DNA from: an uncultured Anaerolineae bacterium
GTDB taxonomy: Bacteria > Chloroflexota > Anaerolineae > Promineifilales > Promineifilaceae
Assembly (NCBI GenBank): GCA_905479495.1
Contig: CAJQMR010000007.1
Coordinates: 310,001-374,000, forward strand
Reading direction: 5' to 3'
Length of the DNA: 64,000 nucleotides
Of this stretch, positions 43,473 through 52,477 are shown one piece after another; the stretch's first letter is position 1, and each line of letters starts with the position of its first letter. The position numbers and the translations under genes are program-made. The notes beneath the pieces were generated by a model. That model saw nothing but the letters and a program-made list of their open reading frames with translations, was not told the DNA's origin and ran no database searches.

Positions 43473-43480
43473 GTTAAACA

Positions 43481-43798
43481 TTACATCTGGAATGTCTCGT
43501 AAACCGAAATTTGGCCCTCATGCTGCCAGTGTGGGCATCCTTTGGCCAGGGTAACCGCCTCATCCAGCGAACCGGCCTGAATGATGGAATACCCCGTTGC
43601 CGGTGTGCCTGCTGCGCCTTCCGAAACGCTGCCATTGCTACCAATGCTTTTCGCCTGCGGGGAAAACGGGTTGCCGCCATTGACAAGCGCGTCACCTAGA
43701 CCGCCCATCCAGGTCCCCCATGCTTCCATGATTTTGGCATTTTCTTCTTCTGTCTCTGGGTAAGTGCCACCTGTGTAAACTAAAACAAATTCGGTCAT
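43481..43798 (-). CDS. YCII-related (DGPF-type) domain protein
   Basis: A 105-residue ferredoxin-like alpha/beta protein. FVLVYTGG at the start, the helix AKIMEAWGTWMGGLGDALVN, ATGYSIIQAGSLDEAVTLAK and CPHWQHEGQISVYETFQM at the end match DGPF/YCII proteins, where a His in the last block is usually conserved. AAGGAG precedes the ATG at 43798. DGPF proteins are typical partners of ECF41/42 sigma factors; such a sigma factor gene is at the right edge of this window, 20 kb away. Confidence 0.85.
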   Translation of the reverse strand: MTEFVLVYTGGTYPETEEENAKIMEAWGTWMGGLGDALVNGGNPFSPQAKSIGSNGSVSEGAAGTPATGYSIIQAGSLDEAVTLAKGCPHWQHEGQISVYETFQM

Positions 43799-43889
43799 AA
43801 TACTTTCTCCTTGTATAAAGATGTTGAGGTGCAAAATTGCGCCGTTCTATCCAAACGACGAACAAAAAGCTGCCAGATCGACAGCCAAT

Positions 43890-43922
43890 TTGGGCAATTT
43901 CGATTTTTCTCTAAAATTGCCC
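43890..43922 (+). promoter_or_regulatory. Promoter with inverted repeat, possibly giving a leaderless phosphoesterase mRNA
   Basis: TTGGGC (43890-43895), 16 bp spacer, TAAAAT (43912-43917). The ATG at 43924 is 7 bases after the -10 box and has no ribosome binding site. GGGCAATTT (43892-43900) and AAATTGCCC (43914-43922) form an inverted repeat overlapping both boxes, placed like an operator. Confidence 0.45.
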
Positions 43923-43923
43923 G

Positions 43924-44817
43924 ATGAAAAATTACCTGCCTCAAACAATTGATCCAGCTGATGTTGTGACCACCATTGGTCTGATTTCTGACACGCACAT
44001 GCCGCAGCGTTGGGCCACAATGCCCACGGCCGTTTCCCAAATTTTCGCTCATGTTGATATGATTTTTCACGCCGGAGATGTTGGTGAGCTGTGGGTGCTG
44101 GACGAACTGAGCCAGCTGGCTCCGGTTATTGCCGTGCACGGCAATGATGACAGCGAAGATGCCCAGCGCGAGCTGCCCTACCAGCAAATCGTGACGGTGG
44201 CGGGGCAGCGGCTGCTGATCTGGCACAGCCATTACGCCAATCGGGTCGATGAGCTGCATGCCCGGCGCAGCGGCAACTTGCGTGAGGGCTGCCTGCGCTC
44301 GATAGCCAGAGCCAAATCGGCTGGGGCGCGGCTGGTGTATTTTGGGCATTGGCATTTGCCCCTAATTTTTGAGCACGATGGGATTGTGGCGGTGAATGCG
44401 GGGGCAATTGCTTCCGGCAATCCATTTCAAGCACAGGCAGTTCAAACGGTGGCGCTGCTGTTCTTGCTAAAGGACGACCGTTTCCACATCAGCCACGTCA
44501 ATTTAGCCGACCCGAAACGGCCGTACATCCCCCAGACCGATATTGATTCTGGCTTTGCGAAGAACTTTGAGATTTACGGCCGTTCCATCCTGGCCCCCGA
44601 TTTAGCCTTCCTGCCCAAAGTCGATCTCAGCGAAATCTACCGCACCGACCGGGGAGCCTTCCTCAATGTCTGGCTGCCGCTGGCGCACAAGGTCTGGGCA
44701 GATGAAAAACCCTATGTGACCCTGGATGATTTGCTGGCGGCGGTGAAAACGGCCGATATTAAGGAGGTGACACGCCAAAAACTATTGATTATCATTGGGA
44801 CAAATTTGTCCCTTTAA
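43924..44817 (+). CDS. Metallophosphoesterase (calcineurin-like, YfcE/MJ0936 group)
   Basis: A 297-residue binuclear-metal phosphoesterase. Metal ligands are in ISDTH (21-25, Asp23, His25), HAGDV (49-53), HGNDD (72-76), a His in LLIWHSHYAN (about 97-106) and GHWH (141-144). The first 190 residues match small YfcE/MJ0936-type phosphodiesterases; a C-terminal extension of about 100 residues (PYIPQTDIDSGFAKNFEI onward) is unusual and not recognised. There is no Shine-Dalgarno sequence, and a -10-like box lies seven bases upstream, so the mRNA may be leaderless. Confidence 0.88.
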   Translation: MKNYLPQTIDPADVVTTIGLISDTHMPQRWATMPTAVSQIFAHVDMIFHAGDVGELWVLDELSQLAPVIAVHGNDDSEDAQRELPYQQIVTVAGQRLLIWHSHYANRVDELHARRSGNLREGCLRSIARAKSAGARLVYFGHWHLPLIFEHDGIVAVNAGAIASGNPFQAQAVQTVALLFLLKDDRFHISHVNLADPKRPYIPQTDIDSGFAKNFEIYGRSILAPDLAFLPKVDLSEIYRTDRGAFLNVWLPLAHKVWADEKPYVTLDDLLAAVKTADIKEVTRQKLLIIIGTNLSL

Positions 44818-44823
44818 TGTACC

Positions 44824-47124
44824 GTGTTGAGCGCCCCTGAAATCATAAGTATACTGGCTCATATATGGAGCCGATTAGAAAATAGATTTAACAGAGAGCA
44901 AATTATGGAAGGAAATATATCTTTTTCGCAAAATCATTTGGATTTTCTACTGCGCTATGGACAAGTGAAAAAATCTGAAAATCCCCTTATTACACTTGGT
45001 GTTATTAAAAAAGACGACCTGTCTGATGAAGTAGTAAATAAAGCATCATTTGTCGACCTGACCATGAATCCTGTGGATGCTTTTGCAGACATTCCTCCTT
45101 CTGATCTTAGTATTGTTATTCCTCACTTTGGCAGATTTGGTGCTCGTAAAGAGTTTGCAACACCCAAGGATATGGTTATTCCACAACAACCAGTAAGACA
45201 TTCGGAAGATGCATGGTTATTATGGACTGTTGCCAACACTCAGTCGAAAAAACTTATATTAGCTGTTACATCTGAGGGGATGTTGAATAGTGCGTCGCGC
45301 CAGTCAATAAGAGAAGCGGTAATTTTTAAAGGCCTAGAGGCTGTAATACTCCTAGGTGCCACTTTCTCCGAAAGTATGGTTAATACTGCACTACTTGTGA
45401 TTCGTCGGGACAGCATCCCTAGTAGCATTCTTCTTCTGGATGCCAGCAATCTCCAAGAAAATTGGGAATGGGCGAAACTGGCAAATGCTCTCAACAAGCA
45501 GAACCTTCAGGAATTAGATCTAAACATTTGGTACACTCATATAAATAAAACTAATCTAAATGCGGAGAGACTGGATCCAAATTTTTATCATCCTCGATAT
45601 CTTCAGATTTCGCCCCAGGAAGGATATTCCGAATATATACTATCTGATATAGCTGAGATTAGCGGTGGTCGTTCCCTATCTTCATTGAAAGAAGTAGAAA
45701 AGGACGGACTACCTGAAATTCCTTTCCTTCAAGTGAGTAGTATTACAACCGAAGGAAAGTTGCTTTTAAACAACGTTCGCTATTTTCCTAAAACTGGCAA
45801 AGCGGAATTTAAATCGGGATTTGCAGAAGCCGGAGATATTCTTGTCACAAGTGCTGGCTCTCTGGGTAAGTGCTGTATTGTGCCAGAAGAGCTTGCCCAT
45901 GGAGTTTACTTTGACACATCGATACGACGTATTCGAGTTGATCCGGAATTAGCGCAAAACGATCGAGTTTATGATTTCTTACAGTCTGAGGCGGCTCAGC
46001 TTCAAATTGAACGGTACGCTTCTGGATCTGTAATTCCTATTATATCTAGCGCAAATTTAGGTAGTATTCGAATTTTCTTGCCTGATGACAATAATGATTT
46101 TTCTCGCCCGACTTCGGCCACTTCGATTGCTCAATCTATTGCCCAGACCCTGCAAGATAAAGTAGTTAGCCCGTTACAAAAGATTGATAATGATGATGAT
46201 AGTTGGCGTGAGCAGATCCTAGAAGTATTGAATAATACCATTCACATTATTCAACGAAATCGTCGTTCATTAGAAGAATTGATCAGTCAAAGCTTTCCAT
46301 TACCAATTGCTCTTGCTTTTCGACGAATGAATCGAGCATCTCACAATCCTTATGAGCAACGTTCGCGACTGATCGAATTGTATGAATCTATTACATACTT
46401 TTTTTTCTACATACTCTTTTGCGATTATTTGGACAATTCCGAATTACAATCAAATTATACTCCTAGCAGAAAAAATGTTAAGAGGTCATTTGAAAACTTT
46501 GCCATGGCACCGCGACTCACTTTTATTTACGAGCTTCTTGAAGTTGTTAGAAACAAAAATTTGCAGATAAAGATGATGGAATTGGTCAATTTTGATCTGT
46601 ATACCCCTTTGAATTCCATTCGAGAAGTCCGGAACAATGAATATCATTCTGCATCGGGTACACCTGCTTCGCAAAAAGCGATTTTTCGGGAGGGGTGGGA
46701 ACATCTTGAGTCATTGCTTAGAGAGTTAGCTTTCCTTGAAAACTATTCGCTTTGTCGCGTTGATAGTTTCTTTTCCCAAAATGGGCAGCTCCGAATTCGT
46801 TTTGAGCATTTTAGAGGGGCAATGCATGAAACAGATATTCAAGAGGAAGTGGTGCCTATTGAGGGCGGAGAACCCAAACTTGTTTTGGCGGATCAGGAGC
46901 ATGTTATTCTACTCACGCCTGAATATAGTTGGCTAGATTTGCATCCTTTCTACCAAGTCATGTCATCTGAGCAATATCGTTATGAATCCCATTTGTGCTT
47001 TGTCAAGCAGAAGCAGGAAGCAAGTTTTGTTGGTGAAAGTGTGCAGTTTAGGGCTGAAACAAAAATGCCAGGTTATGAAAACCTTTACCAAAGAGCTATC
47101 GTCGCTGGTCTGATCGGAAATTGA
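44824..47124 (+). CDS. Orphan fusion: degenerate N6-MTase-like region + HsdS-like recognition domain + possible HEPN domain
   Basis: Seen: 766 residues starting at GTG 44824 (an ATG at 44905 is also possible). Residues about 40-205 resemble the second half of HsdM/N6 methylases (DAWLLWTVANTQSKKLILAV ... REAVIFKGLEAVILLGATFS ... NTALLVIRRD), but the NPPF/Y catalytic motif is missing (IPHFGRFG in its place) and no SAM motif is seen. Residues about 268-421 match a type I specificity TRD (ILSDIAEISGGRS, IPFLQVSSI, GDILVTSAGSLGKCCIV, GSVIPIISSANLGSIRIFLP). A helical C-terminal region carries RNNEYH (603-608), an RX4H motif as in HEPN RNases. No restriction subunit is adjacent. The gene is AT-rich, contains no ACGGCCGT and uses AGA/ATA often, so recent transfer is likely. 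A defence role is inference. Confidence 0.6.
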   Translation: MLSAPEIISILAHIWSRLENRFNREQIMEGNISFSQNHLDFLLRYGQVKKSENPLITLGVIKKDDLSDEVVNKASFVDLTMNPVDAFADIPPSDLSIVIPHFGRFGARKEFATPKDMVIPQQPVRHSEDAWLLWTVANTQSKKLILAVTSEGMLNSASRQSIREAVIFKGLEAVILLGATFSESMVNTALLVIRRDSIPSSILLLDASNLQENWEWAKLANALNKQNLQELDLNIWYTHINKTNLNAERLDPNFYHPRYLQISPQEGYSEYILSDIAEISGGRSLSSLKEVEKDGLPEIPFLQVSSITTEGKLLLNNVRYFPKTGKAEFKSGFAEAGDILVTSAGSLGKCCIVPEELAHGVYFDTSIRRIRVDPELAQNDRVYDFLQSEAAQLQIERYASGSVIPIISSANLGSIRIFLPDDNNDFSRPTSATSIAQSIAQTLQDKVVSPLQKIDNDDDSWREQILEVLNNTIHIIQRNRRSLEELISQSFPLPIALAFRRMNRASHNPYEQRSRLIELYESITYFFFYILFCDYLDNSELQSNYTPSRKNVKRSFENFAMAPRLTFIYELLEVVRNKNLQIKMMELVNFDLYTPLNSIREVRNNEYHSASGTPASQKAIFREGWEHLESLLRELAFLENYSLCRVDSFFSQNGQLRIRFEHFRGAMHETDIQEEVVPIEGGEPKLVLADQEHVILLTPEYSWLDLHPFYQVMSSEQYRYESHLCFVKQKQEASFVGESVQFRAETKMPGYENLYQRAIVAGLIGN

Positions 47125-47204
47125 TCTTCATAATGTACAATAAATTCAGCACTTTGTTTCAGCTTGAGACATTCTAGTATCCATGAAATGACCGTGATTC
47201 TACA

Positions 47205-49523
47205 ATGGCAAGAAAGATACGCGTACACTTGTTCAGTTATGGCAAGTTTGATACACTGCCATCCATCATGATGAAGCGGTGGCGTTGGGTCTTTTTCTTA
47301 TTGGTAAGTGGTTGGCTTGTCTGGCTGTTTGGGGCCGGGGGGAGTACGGCCGTTTACAGCCAAACCGTATCCGGGGAAGGTGAAGCCCACATCTACGGCA
47401 ATTTGCAGCTTGATTTGGCGCTTTCTAGGCTCGCTGGTCAACCTGGCGACACGGTTGATCTCACTGTGACGCTAACCAACCATACGCAGGCCACCGTTTC
47501 CCCCATCATTGATTTACAATTGCCGCCCGGCGTGCGCCCCGCCACGATGCTTTTCCCCGCCGGACTTTCCCTCAATTTGCAAGCAGGCAGCCTCGATTGG
47601 CTGCCCGTCACCCTGGCTAACGGCGGCTCCAACAGCTTCACCCTGCCACTCCGCCTGGAAACGGCCGACATCACCCATCCAACGCAGGAAATTACGGCCG
47701 TTCTCCGCCACAATGATTTAGAAGAAACGGCCGCTGCTTCGCTGTGGATTGGCGTGCCGCCGCAGGTCAACAGCATCATCAGTCCGCCACAGGTGGCCGT
47801 GGGACAGCCGTTCCAACTGCGTGCCGTGGCCGCTGGCTCTGGGCCGTTTACCCAAATGTGGCATTTGGGCGACGGCCGTCGCGTGGAAACCACCGATCCC
47901 GTGGTGCTTTTTTCCGCCGCTGGCATTTATGATGTCCAGGTCGAGGTGAGCAATCCGCTGGGCACGGCGATTTTGCGCCAATCCATCTCCGTGGTGCCCC
48001 ATCCTGCTGCCCAATTTAGCGTCAGCGACGCCACGGCTGGCGTAGGGCAAACCATCACCTTTATCAACCAGAGCGGTGGCGCTGGCCCGCTGCTTTATCG
48101 CTGGGATTTTGGCGATGGCGGAACGGCCGTTGAGGCCACACCCAACCACACCTACAATGCCCCCGGCACGTACCTGGTGCACCTGACCGTACAAAATGCA
48201 TTTGGCCAATCAGAAGCGTACTGGCCTGTCACCGTCGGCCAACCACCCACCGTGGATATGATCCTCCCCGAGCGCATTCCCGCTGGTGAGACATTCCAGG
48301 TACAAGGGCTGGGCGATGCCACCGTGACGCGTTACGAGTGGAGCATGGGGGATGGCCATTCGTTGCAAGGGCCGATCGTGGAACACAGTTACGGCCGTCT
48401 TGGCGAAATGTACGTCACCCTGGTGGCTAGCAATGAGTTTGGCAGCAGCCAAATCAGCCGTTGGCTGACGGTAGATCCTGGTGTGTTGCACCTGTACCTG
48501 CCGCTGGTGCTTAATTTGTTGGGCCAGGACACGGTCCCCGTTGCCGAAAATCCGGCTGGCATCGATTTGCCTGATGTGGCCTTGGACGAACTCTTTGTTT
48601 TGCGCCCGATGGCCGTGCCGCCCGGCAGCTCCCCCGCCGAGCAGCTATTGCTTTACATCAACGAAGCTCGCCGCCAATTTGATTTAGCTCCGCTCAATCT
48701 GGTACCACAGCTGAGCAGCGCTGCCCAGGAACACACCAGCGACATGGCTCGCTTTGCCTACACTGCCCACACCGGGTCCGATGGCTCGACGCCGGCTGAA
48801 CGCTTGATTCAGTTTGGCTATGGCGCTGGCTATGCAGGTGAAGCCACCGCCTGGGGCTTTGAATATCCACATCAGGCGGTGGAATTTTGGGTCAATAGCC
48901 CGGCCCATCGCCGCATTATTTTAAACGCCAACGCCACCGATGTGGGCGTCGGTTATTCCATTGATTTTAACGCCCCCAGCGTCTGGTATTGGACGGCCGA
49001 ATTTGGCAATCAATTTGCCATTGCCGATGCGCCCCAGTTGCGCGTGCAGGAACCTGCCCCCGATTTTGAGGCGATGGTCACCAGCCTGGTAACGTTTAGC
49101 TGGAATTGGCCGGTGCCATTGGCGAACGGGGAGCAGTTTGTGCTCTATTTGCAAACCAACCGGGGTGATTTTCCTGTGGCCACGGTGACGCAGCCTACCT
49201 TGGGCACGCGTTATGCCGTTCAGTTGGCCGCCAACGATCTCACCAGCGGCAACAGCCGTTTGCAGGTGAAACCGGGCAGCTACAGCTGGCAGCTCCGCCT
49301 GGAAAATGGCGGCCCGATTGTGCAAAGTGAAGTACGTCCCATCACCTTCACGATTGATCCCAACGTCCCAACACCCACGCCGACGGTTACAACGACGGCC
49401 GTTTCCCCCACACCTTCGCCAACAGTGACCGCTACGCCAACGGCCGTTCCTCCCCAGACCACGCCGCTGCCGCCCACACCAACGCCCCCCCCGCCGCTGA
49501 TTACGGCTACACCTAATCCGTAA
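47205..49523 (+). CDS. Exported PKD-repeat and CAP (SCP/PR-1) domain protein
   Basis: A 772-residue secreted protein. A hydrophobic signal/anchor lies at about 24-44. A DUF11-like beta domain follows (about 65-180, GDTVDLTVTLTNHTQATVSP). Three PKD-type domains come next (about 185-455, with WHLGDGRRVE, YRWDFGDGGTAVEATPNHTY and YEWSMGDGHSLQGPIVEHSY). The CAP domain spans about 480-610 (LLLYINEARRQFDLAPLNLV, AQEHTSDMARFAYTAHTGSD, SPAHRRIIL). The C-terminus is TPTPT-rich, ending PPPPLITATPNP. Likely a surface adhesin or envelope protein; bacterial CAP function is mostly unknown. Met22/23 (about 47268) are alternative starts. Confidence 0.85.
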   Translation: MARKIRVHLFSYGKFDTLPSIMMKRWRWVFFLLVSGWLVWLFGAGGSTAVYSQTVSGEGEAHIYGNLQLDLALSRLAGQPGDTVDLTVTLTNHTQATVSPIIDLQLPPGVRPATMLFPAGLSLNLQAGSLDWLPVTLANGGSNSFTLPLRLETADITHPTQEITAVLRHNDLEETAAASLWIGVPPQVNSIISPPQVAVGQPFQLRAVAAGSGPFTQMWHLGDGRRVETTDPVVLFSAAGIYDVQVEVSNPLGTAILRQSISVVPHPAAQFSVSDATAGVGQTITFINQSGGAGPLLYRWDFGDGGTAVEATPNHTYNAPGTYLVHLTVQNAFGQSEAYWPVTVGQPPTVDMILPERIPAGETFQVQGLGDATVTRYEWSMGDGHSLQGPIVEHSYGRLGEMYVTLVASNEFGSSQISRWLTVDPGVLHLYLPLVLNLLGQDTVPVAENPAGIDLPDVALDELFVLRPMAVPPGSSPAEQLLLYINEARRQFDLAPLNLVPQLSSAAQEHTSDMARFAYTAHTGSDGSTPAERLIQFGYGAGYAGEATAWGFEYPHQAVEFWVNSPAHRRIILNANATDVGVGYSIDFNAPSVWYWTAEFGNQFAIADAPQLRVQEPAPDFEAMVTSLVTFSWNWPVPLANGEQFVLYLQTNRGDFPVATVTQPTLGTRYAVQLAANDLTSGNSRLQVKPGSYSWQLRLENGGPIVQSEVRPITFTIDPNVPTPTPTVTTTAVSPTPSPTVTATPTAVPPQTTPLPPTPTPPPPLITATPNP

Positions 49524-49552
49524 GTGATTGGTGAAAACCCAAGGATAGTTTC

Positions 49553-50386
49553 ATGTACAAAACCCTGATAGATGTAGAAACGCTGGCCAAAAATTTGGAG
49601 AAACCCGACTGGATAATTGTTGATTGTCGTTTTAGTTTGGCAGATACGGCCGTTGGCTACCAAAATTATCAGCAGGGCCACATCCCTGGTGCAGTTTATG
49701 CGCATCTGGACAACGATCTCAGCGGCCCGCCCGTTACCGACCACGGGCGGCATCCGCTGCCCGCGCCGCAGCGCCTGGCGCAACTGTTTAGCCGCCTGGG
49801 CATCGATGAGATGAGCCAGGTGGTGGCCTACGACGATGCGGGCGGCATGATCGCTGCTCGGCTGTGGTGGATGTTGCGTTACATGGGGCATGACGCCGTG
49901 GCGGTGCTGGATGGTGGCTGGCAAGCGTGGCAAGCAGCGGATTTGTCCACAAGGTCAGGCATCGAGAAGAACGAAGCGGCGCAGTTTAGTGGACGGCCCA
50001 AGCCCAAATGGGTGGTGACGCTTAATGAGGTTGGTAGCCAGCCCCTGCTCATTGACTCGCGCGCGTCAGAACGGTATCGTGGGGAAATTGAGCCGTTAGA
50101 CCCACAGCCGGGGCACATCCCCGGTGCCCAAAATTTGCCTTACGCGAGGCAGCTGGCTGCAAACGGCCGTTTCCGCCCCGCCGCTGAAATGAAAGCCGAA
50201 TTAACGGCCGTTCTTGGCGGGAAATTTGGCGAAGCAGCCACGTTTTACTGTGGTTCGGGGGTCAGTGCTTGCGTTAATTTACTGGCAATGGCGCATGTGG
50301 GGTTGGGGAACGGCCGTCTCTATGTCGGCTCCTGGAGCGAGTGGAGCAGTGACCCGGAACGGCCGATTGCGGTGGGGGAAGAGTGA
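49553..50386 (+). CDS. Thiosulfate/3-mercaptopyruvate sulfurtransferase
   Basis: A 277-residue tandem-rhodanese enzyme moving sulfur from thiosulfate or mercaptopyruvate to cyanide or thiols. The inactive first domain contains IVDCRF, GHIPGAVYAHLDNDLSGP, VVAYDDAGGMIAARLWWML and VAVLDGGWQAW. The active second domain has LIDSRASERYRGEIEPLD, PGHIPGAQNLPY and the catalytic loop YCGSGVSACVNLLA with the persulfide cysteine. CGSGVSA is closer to bacterial SseA-like mercaptopyruvate enzymes (CGSGVTA) than to thiosulfate rhodaneses. AAGGAT lies before the ATG. Apparently monocistronic. Confidence 0.94.
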   Translation: MYKTLIDVETLAKNLEKPDWIIVDCRFSLADTAVGYQNYQQGHIPGAVYAHLDNDLSGPPVTDHGRHPLPAPQRLAQLFSRLGIDEMSQVVAYDDAGGMIAARLWWMLRYMGHDAVAVLDGGWQAWQAADLSTRSGIEKNEAAQFSGRPKPKWVVTLNEVGSQPLLIDSRASERYRGEIEPLDPQPGHIPGAQNLPYARQLAANGRFRPAAEMKAELTAVLGGKFGEAATFYCGSGVSACVNLLAMAHVGLGNGRLYVGSWSEWSSDPERPIAVGEE

Positions 50387-50462
50387 CAAGGTGAACGGGT
50401 GACCAGGTGACATTAACCATTCACTGTCCACTGATTACCGATCACTGAATACTGGTTACGGA
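50386..50462. repeat. Composite word repeat: AAGGTGAACGGGTGA followed by ACTGATTACCGATCACTGA
   Basis: GTGACAAGGTGAACGGGTGA then CCAGGTGACATTAACC and ACTGATTACCGATCACTGAA: two of the word families joined in one gap between convergent genes. The first word also occurs inside the MFS gene at 7288-7324. Confidence 0.6.
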
Positions 50463-52474
50463 TTCTCAGCCGAATCCTCATCCCCATCCTGACTAGCCAG
50501 TTCCATTGTGCCAATAGTGCGGGCCACATTTTCAATGGCCACGCGCTGCTTGCGGTATAGGTCAGATTCACTCATGGCCAGACGCCGGGCCACGTCGCGC
50601 ACCCGCTGTCCCTGGACAAACTTCAGCTCCAAAATGTTGTACAAAATCCATTCTGCCGTTGTCATGCTGCGCTCGCCTTCCGGTTTTTGCAGCTCGATGG
50701 CGTTGTTTAGGATGGCACGCAGCGCTTTGGTCGCGTTGTTTTCATGCTCGGCCATGGCCTCTTGCACAATTTGCAGCCGCATCAGGGGGCTGGTGGTGAG
50801 CTTGGGCCCACCCCAGTAATGGGTAAGCGCATCACGCACCATCGTGTTGAACTCTGGATCGTAAACAACGGCTGCTTGGGTATCTTGGGCCAGCACAGGC
50901 AGACCACCAAAAGTGGCTTCGCTTCGCCGCTGCTGGATTGCGGTAATTTGTGGCAGCAAACCTTCTACCGTGGCAAACACTTCTTGTTGCAAGATGCGGT
51001 CTTCCAGAGCATGAGCCGCTTGTTGCAGCAGACGCTCAAAAATTTCGGTTTCATCTTTGTTCAGGTCGGGTGTTTCACCTCGGGCCCGAATGCCTAAAAT
51101 GCCCAGGACAACATCTTCCTGGCGGCTGTGCAACGGCCGTATCCAATAATTATGCCAAACAAAAAAGTCCCCGACAGTTTTCAGTGAGTCCTGGTCACTA
51201 TTTTTATTCTCACCATTACCATTGGGCCGAGCCAGCTCACGCCAGTTGGCATCCTGCAAAATTTCCTCAGACTCGGCCAATGGACCAACCACGGCTTCTA
51301 GATGTGGCCCATCTGGGGTAATGGCCGCCACAAAAGAGGTTGGCGTGCGCAATGCTTCACAGGTGGCCGCCAAAATACTTTCTAAAAATTGCTGCAAATC
51401 GCGCGTGGTTAACAAGCGTTCGCTCAACCTTTGGATGGTGCGTACGTCAGGATCGTTGTTCAATTGGAAGAGGCGTTCTAACGGCCGTTTATAGGCATGA
51501 ATTGCCCACTCCACCAACATAATGGTAGCCACCAAACTAAACCCCAAAGCGGTTTCAGCGGGAAGCCCAAGAATGGGACTGTTGCGGCTGATCAATACAT
51601 AGACCAACAGCACAATGCTGCCTGCCAGCGGCACGCGCGCCATAAACTTAAACAAACGAACCCGCACCACGCGATCAGGCGAGGCGGTGCCAAAATAAGC
51701 CAGATGGGCCGTGAGCGCGCCAAACATGAGCCCCACCACCAGATTGCCCAAAATAATAACCGGCCACAACCACAGGGGAATAATCTCCTGCCCTTTGCTG
51801 CTGATAATGAGCAGGTACGGGAAAACCCCCAACGGTGCCGCCAGATAAGTCAACAAGGTAGAAGTCATGCGCTGGCGCGTTGTGCGCGTGATGCAGCGCT
51901 GCCGGGCGCGCCACACATTGTAAATGCTCATTGCCGTCACCAGCCAAAAATAGGCGGCAAAAACAGGGAAAACAGGACCGGCATCTAGATGAGGAATCCG
52001 AGAAAGCGGGTTGGGGATTGCGTTAGCCACCAATAAATCGCTAAACAATGCCAACCCCAGAAAAGTCAGTCCGGTCAGGTACCCAATTGGCACCAGAAAG
52101 CGACGGCGATTCGGCAGTGCGCCCGTTGTCGAAAGCAAAGCATCTGATAGGTGGAACTGGGCGGCTGGGACCAGGGCAATTCCCAACCATTGGAAACGCA
52201 AAAAGCCCTCCACGGAAGTGGAAACAATGGTGCGGCTTACCAAGAGTTCTGCCAAATAAGCGACCACCACAAAGATAACAACCGCAGAAAAAGCCCGCAT
52301 TACCCGATCCCGCAAGCTGCGGCCCAAGTTGTAAAGCACAACAGCCGAACCGAAAATGACGATAATCGCTTCTAGAATATCGTTAAGCAGAGCTAAAAAA
52401 TCAGGGAGTTGTTCAAACATACTGGTGAAAAAGTTGCCTGGAAAAACCTTGGCGGCACAGGCCGCAAAAACCAT
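50456..52474 (-). CDS. Membrane-bound GAF regulator with C-terminal helix-turn-helix, coupled to ftsH
   Basis: A 672-residue protein with no recognised name. Residues about 25-330 form eight or nine membrane helices resembling 7TM sensor-kinase N-termini (IIVIFGSAVVLYNLGRSLRD; LWLWPVIILGNLVVGLMFGA). A GAF-like domain follows (about 345-490, LSERLLTTRDLQQFLESILA to ALEDRILQQEVF). The C-terminal region (about 540-655) ends in an apparent HTH (RVRDVARRLAMSESDLYRKQ). No histidine-kinase or GGDEF catalytic motif is visible. It begins three bases after the ftsH stop, so it is probably translated from the ftsH mRNA; an ATG at 52420 is an alternative start. Confidence 0.55.
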   Translation of the reverse strand: MVFAACAAKVFPGNFFTSMFEQLPDFLALLNDILEAIIVIFGSAVVLYNLGRSLRDRVMRAFSAVVIFVVVAYLAELLVSRTIVSTSVEGFLRFQWLGIALVPAAQFHLSDALLSTTGALPNRRRFLVPIGYLTGLTFLGLALFSDLLVANAIPNPLSRIPHLDAGPVFPVFAAYFWLVTAMSIYNVWRARQRCITRTTRQRMTSTLLTYLAAPLGVFPYLLIISSKGQEIIPLWLWPVIILGNLVVGLMFGALTAHLAYFGTASPDRVVRVRLFKFMARVPLAGSIVLLVYVLISRNSPILGLPAETALGFSLVATIMLVEWAIHAYKRPLERLFQLNNDPDVRTIQRLSERLLTTRDLQQFLESILAATCEALRTPTSFVAAITPDGPHLEAVVGPLAESEEILQDANWRELARPNGNGENKNSDQDSLKTVGDFFVWHNYWIRPLHSRQEDVVLGILGIRARGETPDLNKDETEIFERLLQQAAHALEDRILQQEVFATVEGLLPQITAIQQRRSEATFGGLPVLAQDTQAAVVYDPEFNTMVRDALTHYWGGPKLTTSPLMRLQIVQEAMAEHENNATKALRAILNNAIELQKPEGERSMTTAEWILYNILELKFVQGQRVRDVARRLAMSESDLYRKQRVAIENVARTIGTMELASQDGDEDSAENP

Positions 52475-52477
52475 TCA

